This document shows, piece after piece, positions 26,343 through 35,110 of a DNA stretch of 64,000 nucleotides. The position numbers were made by a program, and so were the translations under genes. A model generated the notes under the pieces. That model did not search any database, had not been told where the DNA came from, and saw only the letters and a list, made by a program, of their open reading frames with translations. Origin of the DNA: Roseovarius litoreus (GTDB taxonomy: Bacteria; Pseudomonadota; Alphaproteobacteria; Rhodobacterales; Rhodobacteraceae); contig NZ_FRCB01000001.1 in NCBI RefSeq assembly GCF_900142765.1, positions 799,799-863,798 of the forward strand, written 5' to 3'. How positions within the stretch are numbered: position 1 is the first letter of the stretch; every line of letters begins with the position of its first letter.

Positions 26343-27002
26343 ATGAATTCCCCCCTTCTTCAGCTTCTGGTTCTGGCCGGAATCGCGATCTTCTTGATCT
26401 TGCGATTGAAAAGCGTTCTGGGCACCCGTGACGGGTTCGAAGGGCCGCCGCGCAGCGAGCGGGCGGGTGCCGCACCGCAGCGCCGCGACACGTTCGAGGT
26501 GATCGAAGGTGGTCCGGATTACGACATCATCGACAATGTCTCCGAAGGATCGGACGCGGCTGATGCCCTGTCACGCATGAAGCGCATCGAGCCTTCGTTC
26601 AATGTCGCGCAGTTCCTGCAGGGTGCGCGCGGCGCCTATGAGATGATCCTCATGGCCTTCGAGCGCGGACAGCTCGAGGATGTGGCACCGTTTCTGGATG
26701 AAGATGTCTATGAGGCCTTTGCCCAGGTGATCGATGCACGGCAGGAACAGGGCCTGATTGTCGAGGCGGAATTCCTTGGATTGCGCGAAACCAAGCTGGT
26801 TGAAGCGACCTTGAGCGATGACAACCGAGCCGCGATCACCGTGCGCTTCGTCGGAGAGCTTACGTCGGTCGTGCGGGATGCCAATGGTGAGATCGTCGAA
26901 GGCGATGCAAAGACAGCCAAGCGCCAGAAAGATATCTGGACATTCGAGCGCGTCATGGGCTCGGACGATCCGAACTGGCGGCTTGTTGCCACGGGCGAAT
27001 GA
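26343..27002 (+). CDS. Tim44/TimA-like domain protein, 219 aa
   Basis: A single N-terminal membrane helix (LLQLLVLAGIAIFLILRL) is followed by a polar linker and a Tim44-like domain from residue ~75 to the end (AQFLQGARGAYEMILMAFERGQLEDVAPFLDEDVYEAF). Alphaproteobacterial homologues are relatives of mitochondrial Tim44 and may help membrane-protein assembly. That role is inferred. The ATG at 26343 follows GAGG. It overlaps mltA by 4 bp and this secB-fxsA-tim44-mltA-smr order is conserved near alphaproteobacterial origins. Confidence 0.9.
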   Translation: MNSPLLQLLVLAGIAIFLILRLKSVLGTRDGFEGPPRSERAGAAPQRRDTFEVIEGGPDYDIIDNVSEGSDAADALSRMKRIEPSFNVAQFLQGARGAYEMILMAFERGQLEDVAPFLDEDVYEAFAQVIDARQEQGLIVEAEFLGLRETKLVEATLSDDNRAAITVRFVGELTSVVRDANGEIVEGDAKTAKRQKDIWTFERVMGSDDPNWRLVATGE

Positions 27003-28036
27003 CCGGAAGGCTGTGGGCGGCGCTGGCTGTCTGGCTGTCCTTTGCGGGCGGCCTGTCAGCCAGTGAGACCACTCATAGCATTCTTGATTTCCGGGATCTC
27101 GATGGCTGGGAAGAGGACGATCACGAGCGGGCGCTGTCGGTATTTCTCGAGACATGCCCGGATATGGATGATCCCGATTGGTCAGCACTTTGCGCCTTGG
27201 CCCAGCAAAAACCCGAAGCGCGCCCCTTTTTCGAGCTGTTCTTTCGGCCGGTGCTGATCGAAAACGCCCAAAGGCCGCTGTTCACCGGATATTTCGAGCC
27301 CGAGTTGAACGGCGCTTTGCGTCCTGACAGCCGCTATCGCTTTCCCGTTTACCGGATGCCGCCGGAAGCCAGGGGCGCGGGCCAATGGCTGACCCGGCGG
27401 GAGATTGAAACCAGCGACGTGATGAAGGGCCGCGGCCTTGAGATCGCCTGGGTCGATGATCCGGTCGAACTGTTCTTTCTGCAGATTCAGGGATCTGGGC
27501 GGATCAGACTTCCTGATGGGGATGTGATCCGTGTCGGGTATGCCGGCAAGAACGGGCACGATTACCGGTCCGTCGGGGTCGAGATGGTGCGGCGCGGCAT
27601 CTATGAGGTGCATCAGGTTTCGGCGCAGGTCATAAAGAACTGGGTCAGGCGGAACCCTGTCGAGGGTCGCGAATTGCTGTTCCACAACCCGTCCTTTGTT
27701 TTCTTCCGCACGGTCGATCAGGTGCCAGCCGATAAAGGACCGCTTGGCGCGATGAACCGCTCGGTGACCCCGGGGCGCACGATCGCGGCCGATCCGGCGT
27801 TTGTGCCGCTTGGCGCGCCGGTCTGGATCGAAAAGGGTGGGGAAAATCCGATCCACCGGCTTATGGTGGCGCAGGATACCGGATCGGCGATCAAGGGCCC
27901 GCAGCGCGCGGATATCTTCTTTGGGACGGGGGATGCCGCGGGACGCGCCGCCGGCAAGCTGCGCGATCCGGGACGCATGGTGGTTCTGCTGCCGATTCAG
28001 CGCGCCTATGCCATGCTGACGGAGCCGTTGCAGTGA
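26999..28036 (+). CDS. mltA: Membrane-bound lytic murein transglycosylase A-like (MltA), 345 aa
   Basis: It cleaves peptidoglycan glycan strands with 1,6-anhydro product formation. The N-terminus MTGRLWAALAVWLSFAGGLSA is a signal peptide without a clear lipobox cysteine, so it may be soluble in the periplasm. LFTGYFEPELNG near residue 95 and the C-terminal 3D domain with VAQDTGSAIKGPQRADIFFG near residue 290 hold the catalytic aspartate region. It overlaps its neighbours on both sides by 4 bp. Confidence 0.92.
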   Translation: MTGRLWAALAVWLSFAGGLSASETTHSILDFRDLDGWEEDDHERALSVFLETCPDMDDPDWSALCALAQQKPEARPFFELFFRPVLIENAQRPLFTGYFEPELNGALRPDSRYRFPVYRMPPEARGAGQWLTRREIETSDVMKGRGLEIAWVDDPVELFFLQIQGSGRIRLPDGDVIRVGYAGKNGHDYRSVGVEMVRRGIYEVHQVSAQVIKNWVRRNPVEGRELLFHNPSFVFFRTVDQVPADKGPLGAMNRSVTPGRTIAADPAFVPLGAPVWIEKGGENPIHRLMVAQDTGSAIKGPQRADIFFGTGDAAGRAAGKLRDPGRMVVLLPIQRAYAMLTEPLQ

Positions 28037-28614
28037 CGCGCCGACGTGTCAAGCCCGACGAGCTGGAACTTTGGCGCCGGGTTGCCAAGACCACGCAGCG
28101 TCTTGCCCCTGAGCGCCGGGAAGAGCATGGGCTTGCGCCAAAGCCGGTGGCGAAAAACACGGCACGCCCGCTTTTGCAGGAGTTCGAGATCGGGCAGAAA
28201 AGGATGCCCGCCAAGCCCGAGCACAATCTGTCCGGCGATATCGCCGAAAGGATCGCGCGGCAGCCTGTCAAGATGGATCAAAAGACCTATGGCAAGCTGA
28301 AGCGCGGCAAGGTGGTGCCAGAGGCGCGGCTGGACCTTCACGGGATGACCATGGATCAGGCGCATCCGGCGCTTATGGGCTTCATCCTGCGCGCCCATGC
28401 GCAGGGCAAACGGCTGGTGCTGGTCATCACGGGCAAGGGCAAGAGCCGCGACGAAGGGGGTCCGATCCCGGTCAGGCAAGGGGTGTTGAGGCATAATGTG
28501 CCACAATGGCTGTCATCGCCGCCATTGGCGCAGGCGGTCCTGCAGATCACCGAAGCGCATATCTCGCATGGCGGCGGCGGGGCCTATTACGTGTATTTAC
28601 GGCGCCAGCGTTAG
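28033..28614 (+). CDS. Smr-domain protein, 193 aa
   Basis: A basic N-terminal half (residues 1-95) precedes an Smr domain with LDLHGMTMDQAHPAL near residue 98, VLVITGKGKSR near residue 130, and GGGGAYYVYLRR at the end. The domain usually has nuclease or nucleic-acid-binding activity. The precise role here is unknown. The GTG at 28033 overlaps the mltA stop (GTGA). The 3' end overlaps the convergent MFS gene by 18 bp. Confidence 0.88.
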   Translation: MTRRRVKPDELELWRRVAKTTQRLAPERREEHGLAPKPVAKNTARPLLQEFEIGQKRMPAKPEHNLSGDIAERIARQPVKMDQKTYGKLKRGKVVPEARLDLHGMTMDQAHPALMGFILRAHAQGKRLVLVITGKGKSRDEGGPIPVRQGVLRHNVPQWLSSPPLAQAVLQITEAHISHGGGGAYYVYLRRQR

Positions 28615-29820
28615 AAGCGGCCGGGCGCGGGCAATGCCCAGACCCATCATCACGGTGGCAAAGACGAAATAGCCCGCGATGAGCACATATTGCGCTTCGA
28701 TCCCCAGACCAAGGTCGATCCCCAGCCCGGTCAAACCCGGACCGATTGCCGATCCAAGCACCATGAGCGCCGCTGCCATCGCCTTGATCGAGCCGATATT
28801 GCGGGTGCCATAGAACTCGGCCCAGAAGGCGCTTGGCAAGGTGGCGTTCATTCCCGTGGTCAGGCCAAGAAAGAAGAACCCCAGAACCATGGCTGTCGGC
28901 CCGTCTGCCTGTGCGAAGAGCAGAAAGGCAAACACCATGGGCACTTGTGACAGCGGCATCAGCCGCGCGGTTCCCAGACGGTCAAGCGCCCATCCCGACA
29001 GCACCATCGCAGCGATGGACACCGCAGTGTAGAACGGAAACATCGCCACAAGATCCACATGGTCGATCGTCTTGATATCGGCGAAATGGACCTGATGAAA
29101 GAAGAACGCCGTGTTGAAGGCCGAAGGGCCAAGAAGGGCGGGGATCATGAACCAGAAAAGAAAATGGCGCAGCGCCTGATTGCGGGTCCAGTGGCGCGAG
29201 TCCATGCCGGTGGATTGGCTGAGATGCGCCATGGATTGAGGGGTGCGTTCATGGCGCAGCAAAAGCAGAAGGATCGGGATTCCGGAAACCGCGATCAGCC
29301 CTGCCAGACCCCATAGAAGACGCCAGTCGTAATGGATCATCAGCGCGACGAAGATCAGTGGCAACAGCGCCTCGCCCGCAGCAAAGCCAAGGGTTGCGAT
29401 TGACAGCGCCTTGCCACGGGTGGCGATGAACCAGCGCGACATGGCGACCACGGCGATATGGCTGGTCATGCCCTGTCCTGCGAACCGCAGGGTGAAGATG
29501 ACCGCCGGGAGCAGCCACCAGACAGGGTTGAGCGCCATGAACAGGCATGCCGCCATCAGCATCAGAAGAACCAGCGCCCCAAGCACCCTGACGCGGAACA
29601 GATCCGTCAGACCCCCGGCCCAGACCATGACAAGCGCCGAAAGCCCAGTTCCAAGCGTATAGATGCCGCCCCATTCACCATGCGACAGGCCGAACTCGGA
29701 CCGGATCTGACCGGCGAAGATGGAAATGAAGAACGTCTGTCCAAAGCTGCTGAGAAAGGTCAGCAGCACACCAGCGGACAGCCAGGGCGCATTGGAGCGC
29801 AGGAACGCAAGGATCGACAT
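28597..29820 (-). CDS. Major facilitator superfamily transporter, 407 aa
   Basis: The sequence shows about 12 hydrophobic segments in two halves of six. The MFS loop 2-3 region GGLTDLFRVRVLG and a second-half counterpart GWALDRLGTARL are recognisable. The family covers exporters and importers and nothing here fixes the substrate. It is read toward the smr gene with an 18-bp overlap and lies 60 bp downstream of pmtA on the same strand. A link to lipid synthesis is possible but not supported. Confidence 0.8.
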   Translation of the reverse strand: MSILAFLRSNAPWLSAGVLLTFLSSFGQTFFISIFAGQIRSEFGLSHGEWGGIYTLGTGLSALVMVWAGGLTDLFRVRVLGALVLLMLMAACLFMALNPVWWLLPAVIFTLRFAGQGMTSHIAVVAMSRWFIATRGKALSIATLGFAAGEALLPLIFVALMIHYDWRLLWGLAGLIAVSGIPILLLLLRHERTPQSMAHLSQSTGMDSRHWTRNQALRHFLFWFMIPALLGPSAFNTAFFFHQVHFADIKTIDHVDLVAMFPFYTAVSIAAMVLSGWALDRLGTARLMPLSQVPMVFAFLLFAQADGPTAMVLGFFFLGLTTGMNATLPSAFWAEFYGTRNIGSIKAMAAALMVLGSAIGPGLTGLGIDLGLGIEAQYVLIAGYFVFATVMMGLGIARARPLLTLAP

Positions 29821-29880
29821 GCCCTTTGGTGGAACGGATCGCCCGGAAAGAAAAGGGCATTCGAGCCAGGGGCAGTGCCC

Positions 29881-30501
29881 TTAGGACGGGCGGGGTTTTT
29901 CCATCACCAGAAAGGTCATCATGCCGATCGGCGGCAGCGATTTGTGTTCGGTCACCGACAGATCATCGCGCATCACTTGATCGATGTGGAAATCCGAATG
30001 CCAGCCCAGAAGATTGGCGAATGGCGCGGTCACGCGGCCAAGGAAGGCGAGAAACCCGCGCTCGTGCACGAAGTGATTGGTGATGACCACGCGGCCACCG
30101 GGCGCGCAGACGCGGGCGATTTCCGCCATGACCTTTTCGGGTTCGGGGACCACGGACAGGACATGCATCGCGGCGACCGTATCAAAGCTGTTGTCGGGAA
30201 AATCCAGCTGTCGCGCATCCATCTGCCGCAGCTCCTTGACGTGATGGAGGCCCAGATCGGTTACCCGACGCTGCGCCTTGGCCAGCATATCCTCGGAGAA
30301 ATCGATCCCGGTGACGGTGCATTTCGGATCGTAATGCGGCAAGGCCAAGCCGGTTCCAACGCCCACCTCAAGCACCGTTCCCGGCCGCTGATTGATCAGA
30401 CGGACGGCGCGGTTGCGGCCCGCATTGGTGATTTTGCCGAATGTCGCATCGTAGATCGGTGCCCAACGGGCATAGGACGACTCGATCGCTTTGGGATCCA
30501 T
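29881..30501 (-). CDS. pmtA: Phosphatidylethanolamine N-methyltransferase PmtA, 206 aa
   Basis: It methylates phosphatidylethanolamine up to three times with SAM to form phosphatidylcholine. The SAM motif VLEVGVGTGLALPHY lies near residue 42, then GIDFSEDMLAKA and VTNHF-type sequence. The start MDPKAIESSYARWAPIYDATFGK matches the short Rhodobacter-type PmtA rather than the Sinorhizobium type. The upstream psd and pssA genes make its substrate, which supports the call. Start at 30501 lies 4 bp after the pssA stop. Confidence 0.88.
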   Translation of the reverse strand: MDPKAIESSYARWAPIYDATFGKITNAGRNRAVRLINQRPGTVLEVGVGTGLALPHYDPKCTVTGIDFSEDMLAKAQRRVTDLGLHHVKELRQMDARQLDFPDNSFDTVAAMHVLSVVPEPEKVMAEIARVCAPGGRVVITNHFVHERGFLAFLGRVTAPFANLLGWHSDFHIDQVMRDDLSVTEHKSLPPIGMMTFLVMEKPRPS

Positions 30502-30505
30502 TGGC

Positions 30506-31258
30506 TTACTCGCTTTGCTCGCTGCGGCGCAATTCTGTGACAAAAGACACAAGGACTGCAACAAGATAGGCGCCACAGGCGGAAAGCAGCGTAATCCACT
30601 CGAAAGCGGCGAGCGCAACCATCGCCACGATCACGGTGATGATCGCCAAAAGCCGGTTCTCACGTGCGATGCGGATGGATTTGAACGAGGGCGTTGGGAC
30701 CCGGCTGACCATCAGGAACCCGATGAACAGCATGTAAAGGCTGACGGCGATGCCCGGCAAGGCGGGCCTGTCGGTAAAGGCGAAGGACAACAGAAGAGGT
30801 GCCAGCGCCAGAAAGGCACCGGCGGGGGCGGGAACGCCGGTGAAATGGCTTGCCGGAGCCGTGGCCGAGGGATCGCGGGCGCTGACATTGAAACGCGCTA
30901 GTCGCAGGATGCAGCAGATCGCGAAGGCCAGTGCCACGCTCCAGCCGAAGGGCCCCAGATCCTGCATGCCCCAGAAATAGACGATCAGCGCCGGTGCCAC
31001 GCCAAAGTTGAGGAAATCGGCCAGCGAGTCGAGTTCGAGCCCGAATTGACTGTCGCAGCCGACATAGCGCGCGACGCGGCCGTCGATCCCGTCAAGCACG
31101 GCGGCGAGCAGGATAAGCTGCACGGCCACAATGTAATTTCCCTGTACGCCAAAGCGTATGGCGGTGATCCCGGCGCATACGGCGCCGAGGGTCAGCATGT
31201 TGGGAATGAGCCTGACCAGCGTCAGGTCGGTGATGGATTTTGCGGGTGGTCGTGTCAT
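30506..31258 (-). CDS. pssA: CDP-diacylglycerol-serine O-phosphatidyltransferase, 250 aa
   Basis: It makes phosphatidylserine from CDP-diacylglycerol and L-serine in the inner membrane. The CDP-alcohol phosphotransferase motif DGxxAR-x8-Gx3Dx3D is complete from DGRVAR near residue 59. The rest is strongly hydrophobic with several helices. The length fits type II PssA. The start overlaps the psd stop by 4 bp (ATGA), so psd, pssA and pmtA form one operon for PS, PE and PC. Confidence 0.94.
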   Translation of the reverse strand: MTRPPAKSITDLTLVRLIPNMLTLGAVCAGITAIRFGVQGNYIVAVQLILLAAVLDGIDGRVARYVGCDSQFGLELDSLADFLNFGVAPALIVYFWGMQDLGPFGWSVALAFAICCILRLARFNVSARDPSATAPASHFTGVPAPAGAFLALAPLLLSFAFTDRPALPGIAVSLYMLFIGFLMVSRVPTPSFKSIRIARENRLLAIITVIVAMVALAAFEWITLLSACGAYLVAVLVSFVTELRRSEQSE

Positions 31259-31944
31259 GTGTTCGCGTCGTGATCCGTTTTGGGCGCATCGAGATTGGCG
31301 ATCACGGTTTCTCCGGCGACCATCGTTTGCCCGACACGCACTTGCGGCTCGATCCCCTCAGGAAGGTAGACATCCAGCCGTGATCCGAAGCGGATCAGGC
31401 CAAACCGCTGGGACATATCTACACGATCACCGCGATTGACGAAACACACAATCCTGCGGGCCACCAGACCAGCGATTTGGACGACCGCCAGATCTTGTTG
31501 GTTGGCCATCCGGATCACCAAGCTGTTGCGTTCGTTGTCGGCGCTGGCCTTGTCCAGGGAAGCGTTGAAAAATTTACCGGGACGATAGGCGATGGCGGTG
31601 ACTTCACCGGCGACGGGGGCGCGATTCACGTGGCAGTTGAACACCGACATGAAGACGCTGACCCGAGTGAGAGGGGTGTCTGGAAGGCCAAGCTCGGCGG
31701 GGGGAACGGCCGGTTCGATGAGGGACACGATGCCATCCGCAGGGCTGACGATGACATCGTCGCGCGCCGGGGCAACGCGCTCGGGGTCGCGGAAAAAGTA
31801 GTAGCACCAGACAGTTAAGCCGACCCCGATCCAGCCCAGCACATCTTCGATCAGGAAGAGGGCGAGGGTGATCGCGGCGAAGATCGCCACGAATTTGCGC
31901 CCCTCGGGGTGCATGGGTTTGACGAAGGTGGACATCATGTTCAT
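31255..31944 (-). CDS. psd: Phosphatidylserine decarboxylase proenzyme, 229 aa
   Basis: It decarboxylates phosphatidylserine to phosphatidylethanolamine and is self-cleaved to form a pyruvoyl group. The conserved SPADGIVS and [13 protein letters not shown] motifs are present. The cleavage site is the G-S of [12 protein letters not shown] near residue 190. The N-terminus holds one or two membrane helices. At 229 residues it belongs to the short (archaeal-type) form common in alphaproteobacteria. It starts the psd-pssA-pmtA operon. Confidence 0.94.
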   Translation of the reverse strand: MNMMSTFVKPMHPEGRKFVAIFAAITLALFLIEDVLGWIGVGLTVWCYYFFRDPERVAPARDDVIVSPADGIVSLIEPAVPPAELGLPDTPLTRVSVFMSVFNCHVNRAPVAGEVTAIAYRPGKFFNASLDKASADNERNSLVIRMANQQDLAVVQIAGLVARRIVCFVNRGDRVDMSQRFGLIRFGSRLDVYLPEGIEPQVRVGQTMVAGETVIANLDAPKTDHDANT

Positions 31945-32125
31945 GGCTGGGGTGTTCCGGTTATCTGTAGATCAGCCGCAGATAAGGCAAAACCGGGGGT
32001 TTGCATAGAGTGTGCGGAACACGCGCAGGCCGATCCGGCGAATCAGGGCGCAACCGATTGGTTAATGGGCAAAAACCCGCTGCGGTATCGTGTCGGTATA
32101 ACGTCGGTGTCGCGTCGGTATCGGG

Positions 32126-32165
32126 CACCGCACCACGCGCGGTTAACAGGGCGCGCGGTGCGGTG
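32126..32165 (-). terminator. Strong GC hairpin downstream of the acyl-CoA ligase gene
   Basis: CACCGCACCACGCGC pairs with GCGCGCGGTGCGGTG across 10 nt, 15 bp with one mismatch. It starts 27 bp after the acyl-CoA ligase stop codon. No U-run follows on the minus strand, so it may be an intrinsic stem with Rho help. The adjacent 32080-32125 contains short irregular GTCGGT repeats. Confidence 0.5.
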
Positions 32166-32192
32166 TTGCGAAAGACCCGATCCGAGGGCGCG

Positions 32193-33827
32193 TCAGCCTG
32201 CCAGAGCGCGGGCCTGATCGCGAAGGACGAATTTCTGGATCTTGCCGGTCGAGGTTCTGGGGATCTCGGCGAAGACGATGCGGCCCGGCACCTTGTAGGG
32301 GGCCAGATGATCGCGGCACCAGGCGCGAAGGCTGGCTTCGTCGGCATCATGGCCCGAGGACAGCTGCACGAAGGCGCAAGGTGTCTCGCCCCATTTGTCA
32401 TGTGGCATCGCGACGACGGCGGCGACCGCGACGGCGGGGTGACGGTAGAGCGCCTCTTCCACTTCGATCGACGAGATATTCTCGCCGCCGGAGATGATGA
32501 TGTCCTTGGAGCGGTCCTTGAGCTGGATATAACCATCGGGATGGACGACACCCAGATCGCCGGAATGGAACCAGCCGCCAGCAAGGGCCTTTTGCGTGGC
32601 CTCGGGGCTGCGGAAATAGCCCTTCATGACGACATTGCCGCGAAACATCACCTCGCCCATGGTCACGCCATCGCGCGGCACGGGGCGCATCGTGTCGGGA
32701 TCGAGCACATCCAGCCCTTCGAGCGGGAGATAGCGCACACCCTGACGGGCCTTGAGCGCGGCCTTTTGCGGGCCGGGCAGCGATGACCAGTCGGCATGCC
32801 ATTCATTGACCACGGCGGGACCATAGGTTTCGGTCAGCCCGTAGAGATGGGTGACATCGAAGCCCGCCGCATCCATTTCGGCCAGAAGCGATTCGGGGGG
32901 CGGGGCGGCGGCGGTGAAGAATTGCACGCGGCGATCCAGCGGGCGCTTCACGCTGTCATCGGCGGAGTTGATGAGCGACATCACGATGGGCGCGCCGCAC
33001 AGATGGGTCACGCCATCTTCGGCCAAAGCGCGCCAGATCGGTTCGGCCCGGACCTGTCGGAGACAGACATGGGTGCCGATGATGGCGGACAGGGTCCAGG
33101 GAAAGGACCAGCCGTTGCAATGGAACATCGGCAAGGTCCAGAGATAGACACTGTGTTTGGCCATTGAGGTGGTCAGCGCATTGCCCTGAGCCAGAAGATA
33201 GGCGCCGCGATGATGCGAGACGACGCCCTTGGGATCGCCGGTGGTGCCGGAGGTGTAATTGATCGAGATCGCGTCCCATTCATCCTCGGGCATGAGCCAC
33301 GCGAAGTCGGGATCGCCGGTGGCGAGAAACGCCTCGTACTCTTCGGCGCCGGCCATGCTGCCTGGCCCGTCATATTCGGGATCGTCATAGAGGATGACCG
33401 GGGGTGTCACGCTGGCAAGGGCGAGCGCGTCTTGCATCAGGGGCGCGAATTCGCGGTCGACGATCAAGATTTTCGCCATCGCATGATCGAGCTGGAAGGC
33501 GATGATCGCCGCATCGAGCCGCGTGTTGATCGAGTGCAGCACAGCGCCGCACATCGGCACGCCGTAATGACATTCGAGCATCGCGGGCGTGTTGGCCAGA
33601 AGCGCCGACACGGTGTCGCCCCGACCGATGCCGCGCTGGGCCAGAGCCGATGCCAGCCTGCGCGAGCGGGCATAGAAGGCGGCATAGCTGCGCCGCAGGT
33701 CACCATGCAGGATCGCGGTGTGATCGGGAAACACGGCGGCGGCGCGTTCCAGAAAGGTGAGCGGCGTCAGCGGCTGGTAATTCGCCGGGGTTCGATCGAG
33801 GCCGGTGTTATAGGGATTGGTGCCCAT
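32193..33827 (-). CDS. AMP-forming acyl-CoA ligase (DmdB-like candidate), 544 aa
   Basis: It activates a carboxylic acid to its CoA thioester with ATP. The AMP-binding P-loop YTSGTTGDPKG lies near residue 185, with FHCNGW, YGLTETYGP near residue 330, DRSKDIIISGGENIS, and the catalytic lysine in STGKIQKF near the C-terminus. In this cluster, a 3-methylmercaptopropionate-CoA ligase (DmdB) is the natural candidate, but medium-chain ligases look alike. The ATG at 33827 is preferred over ATG 33848 because homologues start close to TNPY. It starts 5 nt after the hydratase stop. Confidence 0.82.
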   Translation of the reverse strand: MGTNPYNTGLDRTPANYQPLTPLTFLERAAAVFPDHTAILHGDLRRSYAAFYARSRRLASALAQRGIGRGDTVSALLANTPAMLECHYGVPMCGAVLHSINTRLDAAIIAFQLDHAMAKILIVDREFAPLMQDALALASVTPPVILYDDPEYDGPGSMAGAEEYEAFLATGDPDFAWLMPEDEWDAISINYTSGTTGDPKGVVSHHRGAYLLAQGNALTTSMAKHSVYLWTLPMFHCNGWSFPWTLSAIIGTHVCLRQVRAEPIWRALAEDGVTHLCGAPIVMSLINSADDSVKRPLDRRVQFFTAAAPPPESLLAEMDAAGFDVTHLYGLTETYGPAVVNEWHADWSSLPGPQKAALKARQGVRYLPLEGLDVLDPDTMRPVPRDGVTMGEVMFRGNVVMKGYFRSPEATQKALAGGWFHSGDLGVVHPDGYIQLKDRSKDIIISGGENISSIEVEEALYRHPAVAVAAVVAMPHDKWGETPCAFVQLSSGHDADEASLRAWCRDHLAPYKVPGRIVFAEIPRTSTGKIQKFVLRDQARALAG

Positions 33828-33832
33828 GGTGC

Positions 33833-34618
33833 TTATTGATCCTGCCATTGCGGCGCGCGCTTTTCGATGAAGGCATTGATGCCTTCGCGGGCGTCATCGG
33901 CCAGCATGTTATCAACCATCACCTGAGAGGCATAGTCATAAGCCTCGGCCAGAGGCATCTCGCGCTGGGCATAGAAGGCGCGTTTGCCGGTGGCCAGTGT
34001 CATACTGGATTTCGAGGCGATCTTGCGGGCCATGTCGAGCGTGGCTGCGCGAAGCGCATCTTCGGGGACGGCATGATTGACGAGGCCCATTTCGGCGGCG
34101 CGGGAGGCCGGGGTCATGTCACCGGTCAGCAGCATTTCCATTGCGTGCTTGTTGGAGACATTGCGCGACAGCGCCACCATCGGCGTGGAGCAGAAGAGCC
34201 CGATATGGACACCCGGCGTGCTGAAGCGGGCGGTATCGGCGGCGATGGCCAGATCGCAGCTTGCCACCAGCTGACAGCCTGCGGCGGTGGCGATGCCCGT
34301 GACCTCGGCGATCACGGGTTTCGGGCAATTGACGATGGTCTGCATCATGCCAGAGCACTGGGCCATCACCTTGGTGAAATAGGCGCGGCCCCCGTCGGGA
34401 CCGGCGCGACCGGCGGTCATTTCCTTGAGATCGTGACCGGCACAGAAGGCGGGGCCATTCGCGGCAAGGATGATGACGCGCACGGCAGGGTTTTGTCCTG
34501 CGTCGGTGAAAGCGTCGGTGAGCCGGGTCATCATCGCCTCGGACAGGGCATTGCGGCGCGAGGGATCGTCCAGCGTGAGGCGCAGGATGCCATCTGCGTC
34601 GAGATCGGAGAGAAGCAT
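33833..34618 (-). CDS. Enoyl-CoA hydratase/isomerase (crotonase) family, ECHDC3-like, 261 aa
   Basis: The crotonase fold adds water to an enoyl-CoA or a related thioester. Oxyanion elements are FCAGHDLKEMT near residue 60 and GIATAAGCQLVASCDLAIA near residue 112, with GVHIGLFCS after. The sequence pattern resembles ECHDC3-type proteins rather than classical FadB. Within a DMSP-type cluster it might act like DmdD or AcuH on thio-acrylyl-CoA. That is inference. The ATG at 34618 follows AAAGGAAA. Confidence 0.82.
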   Translation of the reverse strand: MLLSDLDADGILRLTLDDPSRRNALSEAMMTRLTDAFTDAGQNPAVRVIILAANGPAFCAGHDLKEMTAGRAGPDGGRAYFTKVMAQCSGMMQTIVNCPKPVIAEVTGIATAAGCQLVASCDLAIAADTARFSTPGVHIGLFCSTPMVALSRNVSNKHAMEMLLTGDMTPASRAAEMGLVNHAVPEDALRAATLDMARKIASKSSMTLATGKRAFYAQREMPLAEAYDYASQVMVDNMLADDAREGINAFIEKRAPQWQDQ

Positions 34619-34649
34619 GTGGTTTCCTTTGGAGGCGGTGTTGCGGGAC

Positions 34650-35099
34650 TTAGCGGACGTTGATTTCGACGCTGTCAGCCAGCGTGTTGGCGATGAAGCA
34701 ATAGCGGTGGGCGCGGTGCTGCATCTGGGCCAATTCGTCTGGGTCGATGGCAAAGCCCGTGTCGAAGCGCACCACCGGGTTCAGGTCGATCCGGGTGACG
34801 GACATCTGTCCCTGTGGGTTCTTGCCAAGATGCGCCTCGGCATAGTCGTGATAGCTGGCCACGGGCCAACCGGCCTTGGCGCAGAGCGCAAGGAAAGTCA
34901 TCATGTGACAGCTGGACAGGGCGGCGGCCAGCGCCTGTTCGGGGTTGGTATGGTCGGGATCGCCGCCCCAATCGGGGGCGGCGTCCACCTGGACCTCGTG
35001 GTTGGTATTATAGAGCACGGTGTGCGCGTTTGAGTATTTGCCGGTCTGCAAGGCAGGTTCGGCGCGCTGCCAATGCAGCTCGATCGCGAGGTCGGACAT
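34650..35099 (-). CDS. OsmC/Ohr family protein, 149 aa
   Basis: OsmC and Ohr proteins reduce organic hydroperoxides using two reactive cysteines. Both are here: C64 in LSSCHMMTFLAL and C134 in HRYCFIANTL. PEQALAAALSSCH is the usual motif. The length is right for the family. It lies between the DmdA-like gene (11 bp upstream) and the hydratase gene, on the same strand, so a role in sulfur-compound or oxidative stress in that pathway is plausible. Confidence 0.88.
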   Translation of the reverse strand: MSDLAIELHWQRAEPALQTGKYSNAHTVLYNTNHEVQVDAAPDWGGDPDHTNPEQALAAALSSCHMMTFLALCAKAGWPVASYHDYAEAHLGKNPQGQMSVTRIDLNPVVRFDTGFAIDPDELAQMQHRAHRYCFIANTLADSVEINVR

Positions 35100-35110
35100 A
35101 TGCGGGCCTT

